Below, piece after piece: positions 37,489 through 45,838 of a stretch of 64,000 bases of DNA (its first letter is position 1; each line of letters opens with the position of its first letter). Origin of the DNA: Candidatus Palauibacter polyketidifaciens. Its GTDB lineage: Bacteria; Gemmatimonadota; Gemmatimonadetes; Palauibacterales; Palauibacteraceae. The stretch is taken from assembly GCF_947581785.1 (NCBI RefSeq), contig NZ_CANPVO010000015.1, positions 248,001 through 312,000 of the forward strand. Reading direction: 5' to 3'. The notes below the pieces were generated by a model that did no database searches, was not told the DNA's origin, and worked only from the letters and a program-made list of their open reading frames with translations. Position numbers and translations under genes: made by a program.

Positions 37489-38166
37489 GTGGCGCGCGCC
37501 GCCGCCCCCGTCGTCCCCGCCCCCGTCGTCCCCACCCTCGCCGCTGCCGTGCTGCTGACGGCCGGATGCTGGCGCCTCGGGGACGGCACCTCCAGCGAAG
37601 CGCTCGTCACCTGGGTCGCGTATCCCGAGACCGTCGAGGTGGGCGCGCCGTTCTCCTTCGAGTTCGGCGGACCCGTGTCCGAGGACGCCTGCGGGCGGCT
37701 GGACACCGCGACGCTTGCCGTCACGGATTCCTCGATCGAACTCGCGGCGCGCCGGACCACCTTCCGGGCGGTGTGCGCGCCCAATCACGTCAGCTACTAC
37801 GAGGCGCGGCCGATCACACTCGACACGGCCGGGCGCTACCGGATCCGCACCGCGACGGAGATCGATCTCGGCACGCTCGTGGCGACGGACAGCGGAGGGT
37901 TCTCCGGCATCCGCACGTGGGGGGAGGGGACGATCCGCGAGGCGGCCGGGTGCTGGCTGTTCGGGCCGGGGTGGATTGGCGGCCAGCGGGTGTTCGCGCT
38001 CGACGGCCTGAGCCCCGAGCTTCGCGAGGCGGGGACCGCCCGCGTCCTTCATGTCCGCGGGCGGCTGCGGGGCTTCATCTCGTGCGGAAACTGGGGGTCG
38101 CGCCCCAGAATCCGTGTCGACACCGCGTGGGCCACCGACAAGCGGGTCGGCGACCTCTACCCGTGA
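37489..38166 (+). CDS. Predicted lipoprotein of unknown function
   Basis: The N terminus is a lipoprotein signal with an Ala/Val-rich core and lipobox LLTAGC, lipidated Cys expected at residue 27. The rest (about 200 residues) is beta-rich with several cysteines and reads like an immunoglobulin-like or sandwich fold (WVAYPETVEVGAPFSFEF, then TLDTAGRYRIRT). I do not recognise the family. The GTG lies 12 bases after tdh, so it is probably co-transcribed, but a metabolic link to threonine breakdown is not implied by its sequence. Confidence 0.75.
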   Translation: MARAAAPVVPAPVVPTLAAAVLLTAGCWRLGDGTSSEALVTWVAYPETVEVGAPFSFEFGGPVSEDACGRLDTATLAVTDSSIELAARRTTFRAVCAPNHVSYYEARPITLDTAGRYRIRTATEIDLGTLVATDSGGFSGIRTWGEGTIREAAGCWLFGPGWIGGQRVFALDGLSPELREAGTARVLHVRGRLRGFISCGNWGSRPRIRVDTAWATDKRVGDLYP

Positions 38167-38232
38167 CGGCCCCACGAGCGGCGCGATGACCACGGCGGGC
38201 GGATGATGACACTGTATGAGGAGCGGGATGTG

Positions 38233-39432
38233 ATGACGTCGAATGTGAACCGGGGCCTCGAGCACCGCCTCGTCTCCGAACTCGGGGAGATGAGGGAGAA
38301 CGGGGTTCACAAGGAACTGCTGCACATCATGGGGCGGCAGGCTCCGGTCGTGGACATCGCCGGTCTGGGCGAGACCATCAACATGTGCTCGAACAACTAC
38401 CTCGGCCTGTGCGACGAACCTTCCGTGATGCGGGCGGTGAAGGAGGGGGTGGACCGGTACGGCGCGGGGACCTCCTCGGTGCGCTTCATCTGCGGAACGT
38501 TCGACATTCATCACGAGCTCGAGGCGAAGATCGCGGACTTCCTCGAGACGCCGGCCTCCCTCACCTACACCTCCGCGTGGAACGCGAACGAGGGCCTCTT
38601 CGCGCCCCTGCTGGGTGCGGATGACGCCCTGATCTCCGACCGCCTCAACCATGCGTGCATCATCGACGGGATCCGCCTCTGCAAGGCGCGGCGCTTCATA
38701 TACGACCACATGGACATGGACTCGCTGCGCGACGCCCTCGAGGCGAGCCGCGACGCGCGCCACCGGCTCGTCATCACGGACGGCATCTTCTCGATGGAAG
38801 GGGAGATCGCGCCGCTGCCGGAGATCCGGGAATTGTGCGACCGGTACGACGCGATCATGGCCGTGGACGACTCGCACGCGACGGGGGTGCTGGGCGACAC
38901 GGGACGCGGGACGCCCGAACACTTCGGCATGCACGGCGAGGTCGACATCGTCACGTCGACGCTGGGCAAGGCGCTCGGGGGCATGGCGGGCGGCTTCACG
39001 GCCAGTTCCGAAGCCGTGATCGACTATCTCGTCCAGGCGTCGCGTACGCAGCTGTTCACGAACGCCCTGCCCTGCCATTCGGCGGCCGGGGCGATGGCCG
39101 CGATCGAGCACCTGGAGGCGCACCCGGAACTCGTGGCCCGGCTCCGCGACAACACGGAGTATTACCGGGAGGGACTCATCGAACTCGGATACAAGCCGAT
39201 TCCCGGCGGCACGCCCATCGTCCCCGTCATCATCGGAAAGACGGCGGACGCGATACGTCTCAGCCGCGAACTGCTGCGCGAGGGGGTCTTCGTCATCGGG
39301 TTCGGGTATCCCGTGGTCCCGCGCGGCGAGGCCCGGATCCGCTGTCAGCTGTCGGCCGCGCACGAACGCGAGCACATCGACGCCGCCCTCGCCGCCCTCA
39401 AGAAGGTGGGCGAGCGGCTCAACCTGATCTGA
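38233..39432 (+). CDS. kbl: Glycine C-acetyltransferase (2-amino-3-ketobutyrate CoA ligase)
   Basis: This PLP enzyme cleaves 2-amino-3-ketobutyrate with CoA to glycine and acetyl-CoA, completing threonine degradation with Tdh. It has the alpha-oxoamine synthase pattern: MCSNNYLGL near 51, DDSHATGVLG near 214 and the PLP lysine in TSTLGKALGG (Lys246). The ATG at 38233 is preferred over one ten codons upstream because GAGGAG lies nine bases before it; the resulting 399 residues match E. coli Kbl (398). Confidence 0.94.
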   Translation: MTSNVNRGLEHRLVSELGEMRENGVHKELLHIMGRQAPVVDIAGLGETINMCSNNYLGLCDEPSVMRAVKEGVDRYGAGTSSVRFICGTFDIHHELEAKIADFLETPASLTYTSAWNANEGLFAPLLGADDALISDRLNHACIIDGIRLCKARRFIYDHMDMDSLRDALEASRDARHRLVITDGIFSMEGEIAPLPEIRELCDRYDAIMAVDDSHATGVLGDTGRGTPEHFGMHGEVDIVTSTLGKALGGMAGGFTASSEAVIDYLVQASRTQLFTNALPCHSAAGAMAAIEHLEAHPELVARLRDNTEYYREGLIELGYKPIPGGTPIVPVIIGKTADAIRLSRELLREGVFVIGFGYPVVPRGEARIRCQLSAAHEREHIDAALAALKKVGERLNLI

Positions 39433-39472
39433 CGCCGGCGGCGACGCCGGGACTGCGTGGGAGGTGCGGAGC

Positions 39473-40177
39473 GTGACCGAACGCGGACTTGATCGGACGT
39501 TGCCCGGGGGGATGGTCATCGCCCCGTCGATCCTCGCCGCCGACTACGCGCGGCTGGGAGCGGAGGTCGCCGAGGCGGAGGACGCGGGGGCGGAGTGGTT
39601 CCAGCTCGACGTCATGGACGGGCACTTCGTCCCCAACCTCACGATCGGGCTGCCGGTGCTGGAGTCGTTGCGCGCCGTCTCCGACTCGTTCCTCGACGTA
39701 CACCTGATGATCGACAACCCCGGCGAGTTCCTCGAGCCCTTCGCGGAGGCTGGCGCCGACATGCTCACGGTCCATCAGGAGGTGTCCGCCCACCTGCACG
39801 GGGACCTGCACCGGATCCGGGAGCTGGGCTGCTACGCCGGCGTCGCGCTGAATCCGGCCACGCCGGCGGAGACGCTGTCGGAAGTCCTGGGGTACGTGGA
39901 CCTCGTCCTCGTGATGACCGTGAACCCGGGGTTCGGGGGACAGAAGTTCATCGCCGAGGCCGTGCCGAAGATCTCCACGGTGCTTCGGATGGCGGCAGAT
40001 CGCGGGCTGCCTCCGCCGGCCATCCAGGTCGACGGAGGGATCGATCCCGCGTCGGCCCCCGAGTGTGCCGCGGCGGGGGCGTCCGTGTTCGTGGCCGGTT
40101 CTTCCGTGTTCCGATGGGCGCCGGGGATCGCCGCGAACATGGCGGCGCTGCGCGACGCGCTCGCGCCCTACGGCTGA
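39473..40177 (+). CDS. rpe: Ribulose-phosphate 3-epimerase
   Basis: The TIM-barrel enzyme interconverts ribulose 5-phosphate and xylulose 5-phosphate. Family motifs are visible: APSILAADYARL near 17, DVMDGHFVPNLTIG near 46, VHLMIDNP near 78, MTVNPGFGGQKF near 150 and QVDGGI near 185. The GTG at 39473 is preferred because GGGAGG lies eight bases upstream; it gives 234 residues. The MoeB-like gene follows after seven bases. Confidence 0.95.
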   Translation: MTERGLDRTLPGGMVIAPSILAADYARLGAEVAEAEDAGAEWFQLDVMDGHFVPNLTIGLPVLESLRAVSDSFLDVHLMIDNPGEFLEPFAEAGADMLTVHQEVSAHLHGDLHRIRELGCYAGVALNPATPAETLSEVLGYVDLVLVMTVNPGFGGQKFIAEAVPKISTVLRMAADRGLPPPAIQVDGGIDPASAPECAAAGASVFVAGSSVFRWAPGIAANMAALRDALAPYG

Positions 40178-40184
40178 GGGCGGG

Positions 40185-41345
40185 GTGGACGGCGACCTTT
40201 CCCGCGACGAACTCGTCCGCTACGGGCGTCACGTCAGCATCCCCGAGGTGGGACTGGCGGGGCAGCGCCGCCTGCGGGCTTCGAGCGTGCTCATCGTGGG
40301 GGCGGGCGGTTTGGGGTCGCCGGCGGCTCTCTATCTCGCCGCGGCGGGGGTAGGACGGCTCGGACTCGTCGACCACGACCGCGTGGAACTCTCCAACCTG
40401 CAGCGCCAGGTGCTCTACGATACGGACGCGGTCGGGACGCCGAAGCTCGCCTCGGCCCGGGCGCGGCTCACGGGCCTGAACCCGGACGTCGCCGTCGAGA
40501 CGTTTGAAACGCGCATGGATTCCAGGAATGCGTTCGAGATCCTCGAGGGGTGGGACTTCGTCATCGACGGGAGCGACAACTTCCCGACCCGGTATCTCGT
40601 GAACGACGCCTGCGTGATGCTTGGAACGCCCTTCGCGTACGGGGCCATCCTCCGCTTCGAGGGACAGGCGTCCGTGTTCGGCGCGCCCGACGGTCCCTGC
40701 TATCGCTGCCTGTTCCGGGACCCCCCGCCTCCCGGTCTCGTGCCCAACTGCGCGGAAGCCGGCGTCCTGGGCGTCCTGCCCGGGATCGTGGGGTCGATCC
40801 AGGCGAACGAGGCGATCAAGTGGCTGACGGGGATCGGCGACACGCTCGCCGGGCGCCTGCTCCTCATCGACGCGCTCCGCATGGAGTTCCGCTCGCTGGA
40901 CATCGCCCCGGACCCCGAGTGCGCGGTCTGCGGCCCCGAACCGACGGTGACGGAACTCATCGACTACGAGCGCTTCTGCGGCGCGCCGCCCGACGGCACG
41001 GAAACGGAGGGTGCCATGCACGACCTCGATATCGACGTACACGAACTGAAGCGCCGGATCGACGCCGGCGAGCGCTTCCAGCTCATCGACGTGCGCGAGG
41101 ACTACGAGTGGGCGATCTGCAACCTGGAAGAGGCGGGCGCGCGGCTCGTGCCGCTCGCGACGCTCCCGGAGGCCGTCGAGAGCCTCGACGCGTCGGAGCC
41201 GTTGATCATCCACTGCCGCTCGGGCCCCCGCGGCGACCGTGCGGTCGAGTACCTGCGCGCGGCCGGGTTCGACAACGCCGTCAACCTCGCCGGGGGGATC
41301 CTCGCGTGGGCGGAGGAGATCGACCCGGCGATGCCGCAGTACTGA
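40185..41345 (+). CDS. MoeB/ThiF-like adenylyltransferase with a C-terminal rhodanese domain
   Basis: Residues 1 to about 265 are an E1-like domain that adenylylates the C terminus of a small sulfur carrier (MoaD, ThiS or a relative): ATP motif VGAGGLGSP near 31, NLQRQ near 69, DGSDNFPTRY near 126 and the zinc cysteines in CYRC and CAVC. Residues about 285-386 are a rhodanese domain with active Cys344 in HCRSGPRG, which would supply persulfide sulfur. The fused form is known from MoeZ/MOCS3-type proteins. The GTG start follows rpe by seven bases. No sulfur carrier is adjacent, so the pathway (molybdopterin, thiamine or other) is open. Confidence 0.92.
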   Translation: MDGDLSRDELVRYGRHVSIPEVGLAGQRRLRASSVLIVGAGGLGSPAALYLAAAGVGRLGLVDHDRVELSNLQRQVLYDTDAVGTPKLASARARLTGLNPDVAVETFETRMDSRNAFEILEGWDFVIDGSDNFPTRYLVNDACVMLGTPFAYGAILRFEGQASVFGAPDGPCYRCLFRDPPPPGLVPNCAEAGVLGVLPGIVGSIQANEAIKWLTGIGDTLAGRLLLIDALRMEFRSLDIAPDPECAVCGPEPTVTELIDYERFCGAPPDGTETEGAMHDLDIDVHELKRRIDAGERFQLIDVREDYEWAICNLEEAGARLVPLATLPEAVESLDASEPLIIHCRSGPRGDRAVEYLRAAGFDNAVNLAGGILAWAEEIDPAMPQY

Positions 41346-41360
41346 GGGAGGTCTGAACCC

Positions 41361-42293
41361 GTGACGCCGGCCGCTCCGCGCATCGTTTCGCTCCTCGCGT
41401 CGGGGACCGAGATCGTCGATGCGCTCGGTCTCGGCGAGTGCCTCGTCGGCATCTCGCACGAGTGCGATCATCCGCCGCACCTGCTCGATCGTCCCCGCGT
41501 CAGCCGCCCCCGCTTCGACCCGGAGGCTCTCTCGAGCGGAGAGATCGACGCCGCCGTGCGACAGGCGATGACCGAACACGGCAGCGTATACGAGGTCGAC
41601 GCAGCCGTCCTCGAGAAGCTCGACCCGGACATCATCATCACGCAGGCCGTGTGCGACGTGTGCGCCGTGCCGACGGACGGCGTGCGGGAGGTGCTCGGGG
41701 CGCGCGGAATCGAGGCCGACGTGGTGTCGCTGGACGCTCACACGATCGAAGACATCCTCGCTTCGATCACGCAGGTGGCCCGGGCCGCCGGCAGTCCGGA
41801 GATCGCCGGGGACGCGGGTGGTTCGCTCCGGAGGCGACTCGATGCGGTGCGGGCGGCGGTACCCCACGCCGACCCGCCGCGGGTGCTCGGGATCGAGTGG
41901 TTCGATCCACCGTTCGCGCCTGGCCACTGGGTGCCGGAAATGATCGAACTCGCCGGAGGCCGCAACCTGGCGGGCGAGGCGGGGCAGCCTTCGCGGGAAG
42001 TGTCGTGGGATGAGATCAGAGGGCTCGATCCGGACGCGCTCCTCCTCATGCCTTGCGGCTACGGCCTCGACGCGTCGCGCGCAGACGCGGACGCGCACGC
42101 TGAGCGCCTTGGAGAAGTGGCGCCGCGCGCGATCGCGGAGGGCCGCGCCTGGGTCGTCGACGCCTCCTCTTACTTCAACCGCTCGGGCCCCCGTTTCGTC
42201 ACCGGCGTCGAGATCCTGGGTGGATTGCTGCACCCGGACCGCGTCCCCACCCCGGATGCGGAGGTCGCCGCCGTGTGGACGCCTCCGGCCTGA
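41361..42293 (+). CDS. BtuF-like (TroA/PBP3 fold) cobalamin-binding protein family
   Basis: The protein has the helical-backbone binding-protein fold of BtuF: RIVSLLASGTEIVDALGLGECLVGISHECDHP at the start is a close match to that family. No signal peptide is present after the GTG start (GGGAGG upstream), so it would be cytoplasmic, unlike ABC-transporter BtuF. No permease or ATPase gene is nearby. Cytosolic BtuF-like proteins of this kind are commonly annotated as cobalamin-binding, but their role is poorly defined. The length is 310 residues. A hairpin follows the stop. Confidence 0.8.
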   Translation: MTPAAPRIVSLLASGTEIVDALGLGECLVGISHECDHPPHLLDRPRVSRPRFDPEALSSGEIDAAVRQAMTEHGSVYEVDAAVLEKLDPDIIITQAVCDVCAVPTDGVREVLGARGIEADVVSLDAHTIEDILASITQVARAAGSPEIAGDAGGSLRRRLDAVRAAVPHADPPRVLGIEWFDPPFAPGHWVPEMIELAGGRNLAGEAGQPSREVSWDEIRGLDPDALLLMPCGYGLDASRADADAHAERLGEVAPRAIAEGRAWVVDASSYFNRSGPRFVTGVEILGGLLHPDRVPTPDAEVAAVWTPPA

Positions 42294-42294
42294 T

Positions 42295-42324
42295 TGGTCC
42301 CCTCAGGTGTCTTCCCGGGGACCA
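42295..42324. terminator. Convergent hairpin terminator
   Basis: Perfect 8-bp arms TGGTCCCC (42295-42302) and GGGGACCA (42317-42324) lie in the 62-base spacer between two convergent genes, starting just after one stop codon. The symmetrical stem could end transcription from both sides. Confidence 0.6.
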
Positions 42325-42355
42325 TCACGAACGGAGGCGCCACCGTCCTCGGAGG

Positions 42356-43993
42356 TCAGTCGAAGTTGACCTGGCGCACCTCTTCGACTCCGTCGAGGTC
42401 CTCCAACTCGCGCAGCGTCGCCGCCGGCAGTTCCTCGTCGATCCTCACCACGCCGAAGGACTGGCCACCGCCCTTTCGCCGCGCGAGGTGGTATTCCGCG
42501 ATGTTCGCGTTTGCCTCGCCGAGCACCGTCCCCACGGCGCCGATCACGCCCGGCTGGTCGCGATTGCGGATGAGGAGACAGGTGCCGCGGGGCTCCGTCT
42601 CGATGCGGAAGGTACCGACCCGCACGATCCGCGGTTCCATCCGGGATCCCATGAGGGCCCCGCCCACGACCATGCCCCTCCTGCCTCTGCTCCTGCCCCT
42701 GCCCGTGGCTCCCCGCGAAGCCGCGGAGAGTTCGACGTAGTTCGTGTAGTCGCCCACGGCCTGCGTGCGTACCCGCACGATCTCCAGGCCCCGCTCCGCC
42801 GCGATCGAGAGGGCGTTCACGACGTTGAGCGGGGGATCGACGCGGCGTTCGAGGAAACCGACGGCCACGCTCGCCGCGAGGGGTCCGAGCACACCGTCCC
42901 GGGGTCCTCCGTAGCGCACGTCTATCCGGCTCGGCGGTGCGTCCTCGAGTCCGGCGAGGAGGCGTCCCAGACGGTACCCGAGATCCATGATGGGTCCCGC
43001 CCCGTCGCGGTCCTCCGCCTCGAAGGGAGCGTTCAGCGCGGCGCTGTAGTCGCCGTCGACGAGCGCGTCGCGCACGGAGATGGCGATCTGCCGGGAGACC
43101 TGACGCTGGGCTTCATACGTGGACGCGCCCAGATGCGGGCTGAACACGAGTTGCGGGGCATCCCGCAGCGGGCTGTCGGCGGGGAGCGGTTCCGTCTCGA
43201 ACACGTCGAGGCCGGCGGCTCCCAGATGGCCGCTGCCGAGCGCCTCCGCCAACGCCGCCTCGTCCACGAGTCCGCCCCTTGCCGCGTTCACCAGGATCGA
43301 GCCCTGGCGCATGGCCGCGAGCTCCTTGCGGCCGATGAACCCGCGGTTCTCCTCGGAGAGGGGAACGTGCAGCGTGATCGCGTGGCAGGCCGGGAGGAGT
43401 TCGTCCAGGCTTGCGAGTTCCACCCCCAGATCGCTCGCACGATCGGCGCTCACGAAGGGATCGTGGGCCACGACGCGCATCCCGAACGCCCGCGCCCGCC
43501 ACACGACCTCCGCCCCGATCCGCCCGAGTCCGATCACGCCGAGCGTCTTCCCGCTCAACTGGATCCCGCGCAACTCCTTGCGCCTCCACTCTCCGGCGCG
43601 GATGCTCGCGTCCGCCTCCGTGATCCGGCGGGCCGCGGCGAGGAGCAGGGCGAAGGCGAGTTCGGCCGTGGACTGCGTGTTCGCCGCGGGCGCGTTGAGC
43701 ACGGCGATTCCGCGACGCGTGGCGGCGGGGATGTCGATGTTGTCCACACCCACGCCCGCGCGCCCCACGACCCTCAGCCGGTCGGCGGACTCGATGAGGT
43801 CGGGGGTCACCTTCGTGCGGGATCTCACGATGAGCGCCGATGCGCCTTCGAGCGCGCTGCGGAGCGCCTCGCGATCCGATTCCGTGTGATCCTCGACCGC
43901 GAGCCCGGGGGCGGCCCGCAGCGTCTCGATCCCGTCCGGGAGGAGGGGATCCGCAAGAATGACGCGAAGGTCGCCGCCCTTCGACTCGCTCAC
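42356..43993 (-). CDS. serA: D-3-phosphoglycerate dehydrogenase
   Basis: This enzyme catalyses the first step of serine synthesis, oxidising 3-phosphoglycerate to phosphohydroxypyruvate. The NAD-binding core has GLGRIGAEV near 155, NAARGGLVDE with the catalytic Arg near 237 and the catalytic His in SPHLGAST near 295. It is the long form (545 residues) with an ASB-type domain and a C-terminal ACT domain (RGTCLLIRNRDQPGVIGAVG). An unusual Arg/Gly-rich insert of about 20 residues sits in the ASB region, encoded by a low-complexity CTCCTGCC-like stretch near 42675-42712. The GTG start follows the aminotransferase by ten bases. Confidence 0.95.
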   Translation of the reverse strand: MSESKGGDLRVILADPLLPDGIETLRAAPGLAVEDHTESDREALRSALEGASALIVRSRTKVTPDLIESADRLRVVGRAGVGVDNIDIPAATRRGIAVLNAPAANTQSTAELAFALLLAAARRITEADASIRAGEWRRKELRGIQLSGKTLGVIGLGRIGAEVVWRARAFGMRVVAHDPFVSADRASDLGVELASLDELLPACHAITLHVPLSEENRGFIGRKELAAMRQGSILVNAARGGLVDEAALAEALGSGHLGAAGLDVFETEPLPADSPLRDAPQLVFSPHLGASTYEAQRQVSRQIAISVRDALVDGDYSAALNAPFEAEDRDGAGPIMDLGYRLGRLLAGLEDAPPSRIDVRYGGPRDGVLGPLAASVAVGFLERRVDPPLNVVNALSIAAERGLEIVRVRTQAVGDYTNYVELSAASRGATGRGRSRGRRGMVVGGALMGSRMEPRIVRVGTFRIETEPRGTCLLIRNRDQPGVIGAVGTVLGEANANIAEYHLARRKGGGQSFGVVRIDEELPAATLRELEDLDGVEEVRQVNFD

Positions 43994-44003
43994 GGGATTC
44001 CGC

Positions 44004-45104
44004 TCACAGGACTTCGTCGAGGACGGCCAGCAGCGCTTCCAGTTCGTCGAGAGTGTGTTCGCCCATGTGCCCGATCCTGAACGACGGCTGCTTCAGGGGT
44101 CCGTAACCCGCCGCCACCGTGTATCCGTGCGCCAGAGCGCGGGAGACGACCTCGGGACCCGTCAGGCCATCCGGAAGCATGATGACCGTCACGCAGGGCG
44201 AACGGTAGCCTTCCGGCGCCAGCACGCGCCACGGGCGACCCGTTCGCGCGGCCGTATCGTCCACCCATTCGTACGTCCGGCGCGCCATCGCGTCATGCCG
44301 TTCCCAGCGCGCCTCGAGCCCCTCCTCCATCATCCGGGCCAGTTGCCGTTCGAGAGCGAAGAAGAGCGAGACAGCCGGGGTATTCGGCGTCTGCCAGCGC
44401 TCGAGGTTCTTCTCGAACTTGAGGATGTCGAAGTAGAAGCCCCGGTGCTCAACCTCCCGCGCGCGGGCGAGCGCCCTCTCGGAGGCGACGGCCAGCGCGA
44501 GCCCCGGCGGCAGCGCCACCGCCTTCTGCGACCCTGTGAGGACGAAGTCCAGCCCCCACTCGTCGGTCTTCACGGGCGCCCCGGCCAGGGATGAGACGGT
44601 ATCGACGGCGATCAGCACGTCATCGAACTCGTGGACGACGGCGGCGAGGTCCTCCAGCGGATTGAGGACGCCGGTCGAACTCTCCGAGTGGACGACGGTC
44701 ACGAGGTCGTACCGGCCGGGCGCCGCGGAGAGCGCGTCGCGCAGGCGCTCGGGGAGATTCGGCTCGCCCCACTCCGCCTCGAGCGCATCCGCCGGGCGCC
44801 CCGTCGCTTCGGCGATCGCGTGGAACCGCTTGCTGAACGACCCGTTCGTGAGGCAGAGGACGCGGCGGCGCGTGAGGTTCGTGATCGCCGCTTCCATCAT
44901 GCCCGTGGCGGACGATGTCGACAGGTACACGGGCCTCGACGTCCGGAAGAGTCGCGAAGCGGAAGGCTGCATCGCTTCGACGAGGCCCGAGACCTCGGCG
45001 CTCCGGTGCCCGACGACGGGTCGCCTCATGGCGTCGAACAGATCCGGTGGAACTTCGGTCGGGCCGGGCAGAAAGAAGCGGCCGAACGAGATGGGCGGGT
45101 TCAT
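44004..45104 (-). CDS. Class V aminotransferase, probable phosphoserine aminotransferase
   Basis: This fold-type I PLP enzyme resembles alanine-glyoxylate/serine-pyruvate aminotransferases. Key parts are FLPGPTEVPP at the start, HRSAE near 33, VHSESSTGVLNP near 135 and the PLP lysine in TGSQKAVALPPG (Lys194). The 366-residue length fits. In several phyla this subgroup, next to serA, supplies the phosphoserine aminotransferase step; the adjacent serA makes that the best inference here. No strong ribosome site is seen before the ATG. Confidence 0.85.
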   Translation of the reverse strand: MNPPISFGRFFLPGPTEVPPDLFDAMRRPVVGHRSAEVSGLVEAMQPSASRLFRTSRPVYLSTSSATGMMEAAITNLTRRRVLCLTNGSFSKRFHAIAEATGRPADALEAEWGEPNLPERLRDALSAAPGRYDLVTVVHSESSTGVLNPLEDLAAVVHEFDDVLIAVDTVSSLAGAPVKTDEWGLDFVLTGSQKAVALPPGLALAVASERALARAREVEHRGFYFDILKFEKNLERWQTPNTPAVSLFFALERQLARMMEEGLEARWERHDAMARRTYEWVDDTAARTGRPWRVLAPEGYRSPCVTVIMLPDGLTGPEVVSRALAHGYTVAAGYGPLKQPSFRIGHMGEHTLDELEALLAVLDEVL

Positions 45105-45225
45105 GGCCGGAGATGGTATCGCTCTCTGACCCCTGTGGCCAATCGTTCGCTCGCAGTCGTCGCGGAGTCCGGTTGACGCGCCGCCGGGGCAGCAAGATTT
45201 TGCGGCCCGACCAGGGGGTTCCCAC

Positions 45226-45489
45226 ATGCGATACGTCACGATCACCGACCTGTCCCCGGAAGATGTCCTCGACCGCGCGAAGGCGTTTTTCGGCCGACAT
45301 TCCGGGCTCGCCGTGCGCGAGGAGACGGAGGCATCCGTCACCTTCGCCGGCGAGATCGGCCTGGCCCGGTTCGCTGTCGACCGGGCGGGCGGCCACACGA
45401 ACGTCCGCGTCGAGACCGACCGCGTCGTGGGCCTCGACGTGACCGACCTCGCGAAACGTTTCCTCTACACCCTCCGCAACGTCCACTGA
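45226..45489 (+). CDS. Small protein of unknown function
   Basis: An 87-residue, mixed alpha/beta protein starting MRYVTITDLSPEDVL, with no signal, membrane segment or cysteine. The pattern of strands (ASVTFAGEIGLARFAVD, then NVRVETDRVVG) suggests a compact SRPBCC-like or ferredoxin-like fold; this is a guess. The start follows an AGGGGG site. It is divergent from the aminotransferase and 44 bases upstream of another small gene, so the two may be a unit. Confidence 0.65.
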   Translation: MRYVTITDLSPEDVLDRAKAFFGRHSGLAVREETEASVTFAGEIGLARFAVDRAGGHTNVRVETDRVVGLDVTDLAKRFLYTLRNVH

Positions 45490-45533
45490 GCGCCGCAATC
45501 GAGGCCGGCGTTGAACCCGCTCCCGAGGATCGC

Positions 45534-45809
45534 ATGAGCGCCATCACGGTACGCCTCATCATGCCGGACCGCTGGCTCGAACACGTCGCGGAGCTGTCCG
45601 CCGACACCACCGTGGCCGACGCCAAGGCCTTCGGCATCCGCGAGATGCTCCAGCGCTCCTCCGACGACCCCGCCGACTTCTACACCGAGTTCGCCGAGCG
45701 CCGCATCCGCGACGAGACGCGTACGCTCGCGGACGTGGGTATCGGCGCGCGGGGCGTGCTCTCGATCCGGGCCTACGACCTCGGCCACTACGCCCCCTTC
45801 CGGGGCTAG
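45534..45809 (+). CDS. Small beta-grasp (ubiquitin-like) candidate protein
   Basis: The 91 residues read like a ubiquitin-type beta-grasp: strand ITVRLIMPDRWLEHVAEL, helix in TVADAKAFGIREML, then RRIRDETRTLADVGIGARGVLSI, closely paralleling the D-x-TL-x-DVGI-x-x-G-x-x-L pattern of ubiquitin/YukD-like proteins. The C terminus is FRG, a single glycine rather than the diglycine of MoaD, ThiS or ubiquitin. It may be a non-conjugated relative. The family assignment is by pattern only. Confidence 0.6.
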   Translation: MSAITVRLIMPDRWLEHVAELSADTTVADAKAFGIREMLQRSSDDPADFYTEFAERRIRDETRTLADVGIGARGVLSIRAYDLGHYAPFRG

Positions 45810-45838
45810 GGGACGCGACAGCAGCGGCTGACGCGACG

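Noticed and set aside
36313-39519. A long minus-strand open frame opposite tdh, the lipoprotein and kbl
   Set aside because: Same antisense effect; composition is Arg/His/Asp-rich with no recognisable domain.
45534-45809. MoaD or ThiS identity for the beta-grasp protein
   Set aside because: These carriers end in Gly-Gly; this protein ends in a single Gly after Arg and is not next to thi or moa genes.
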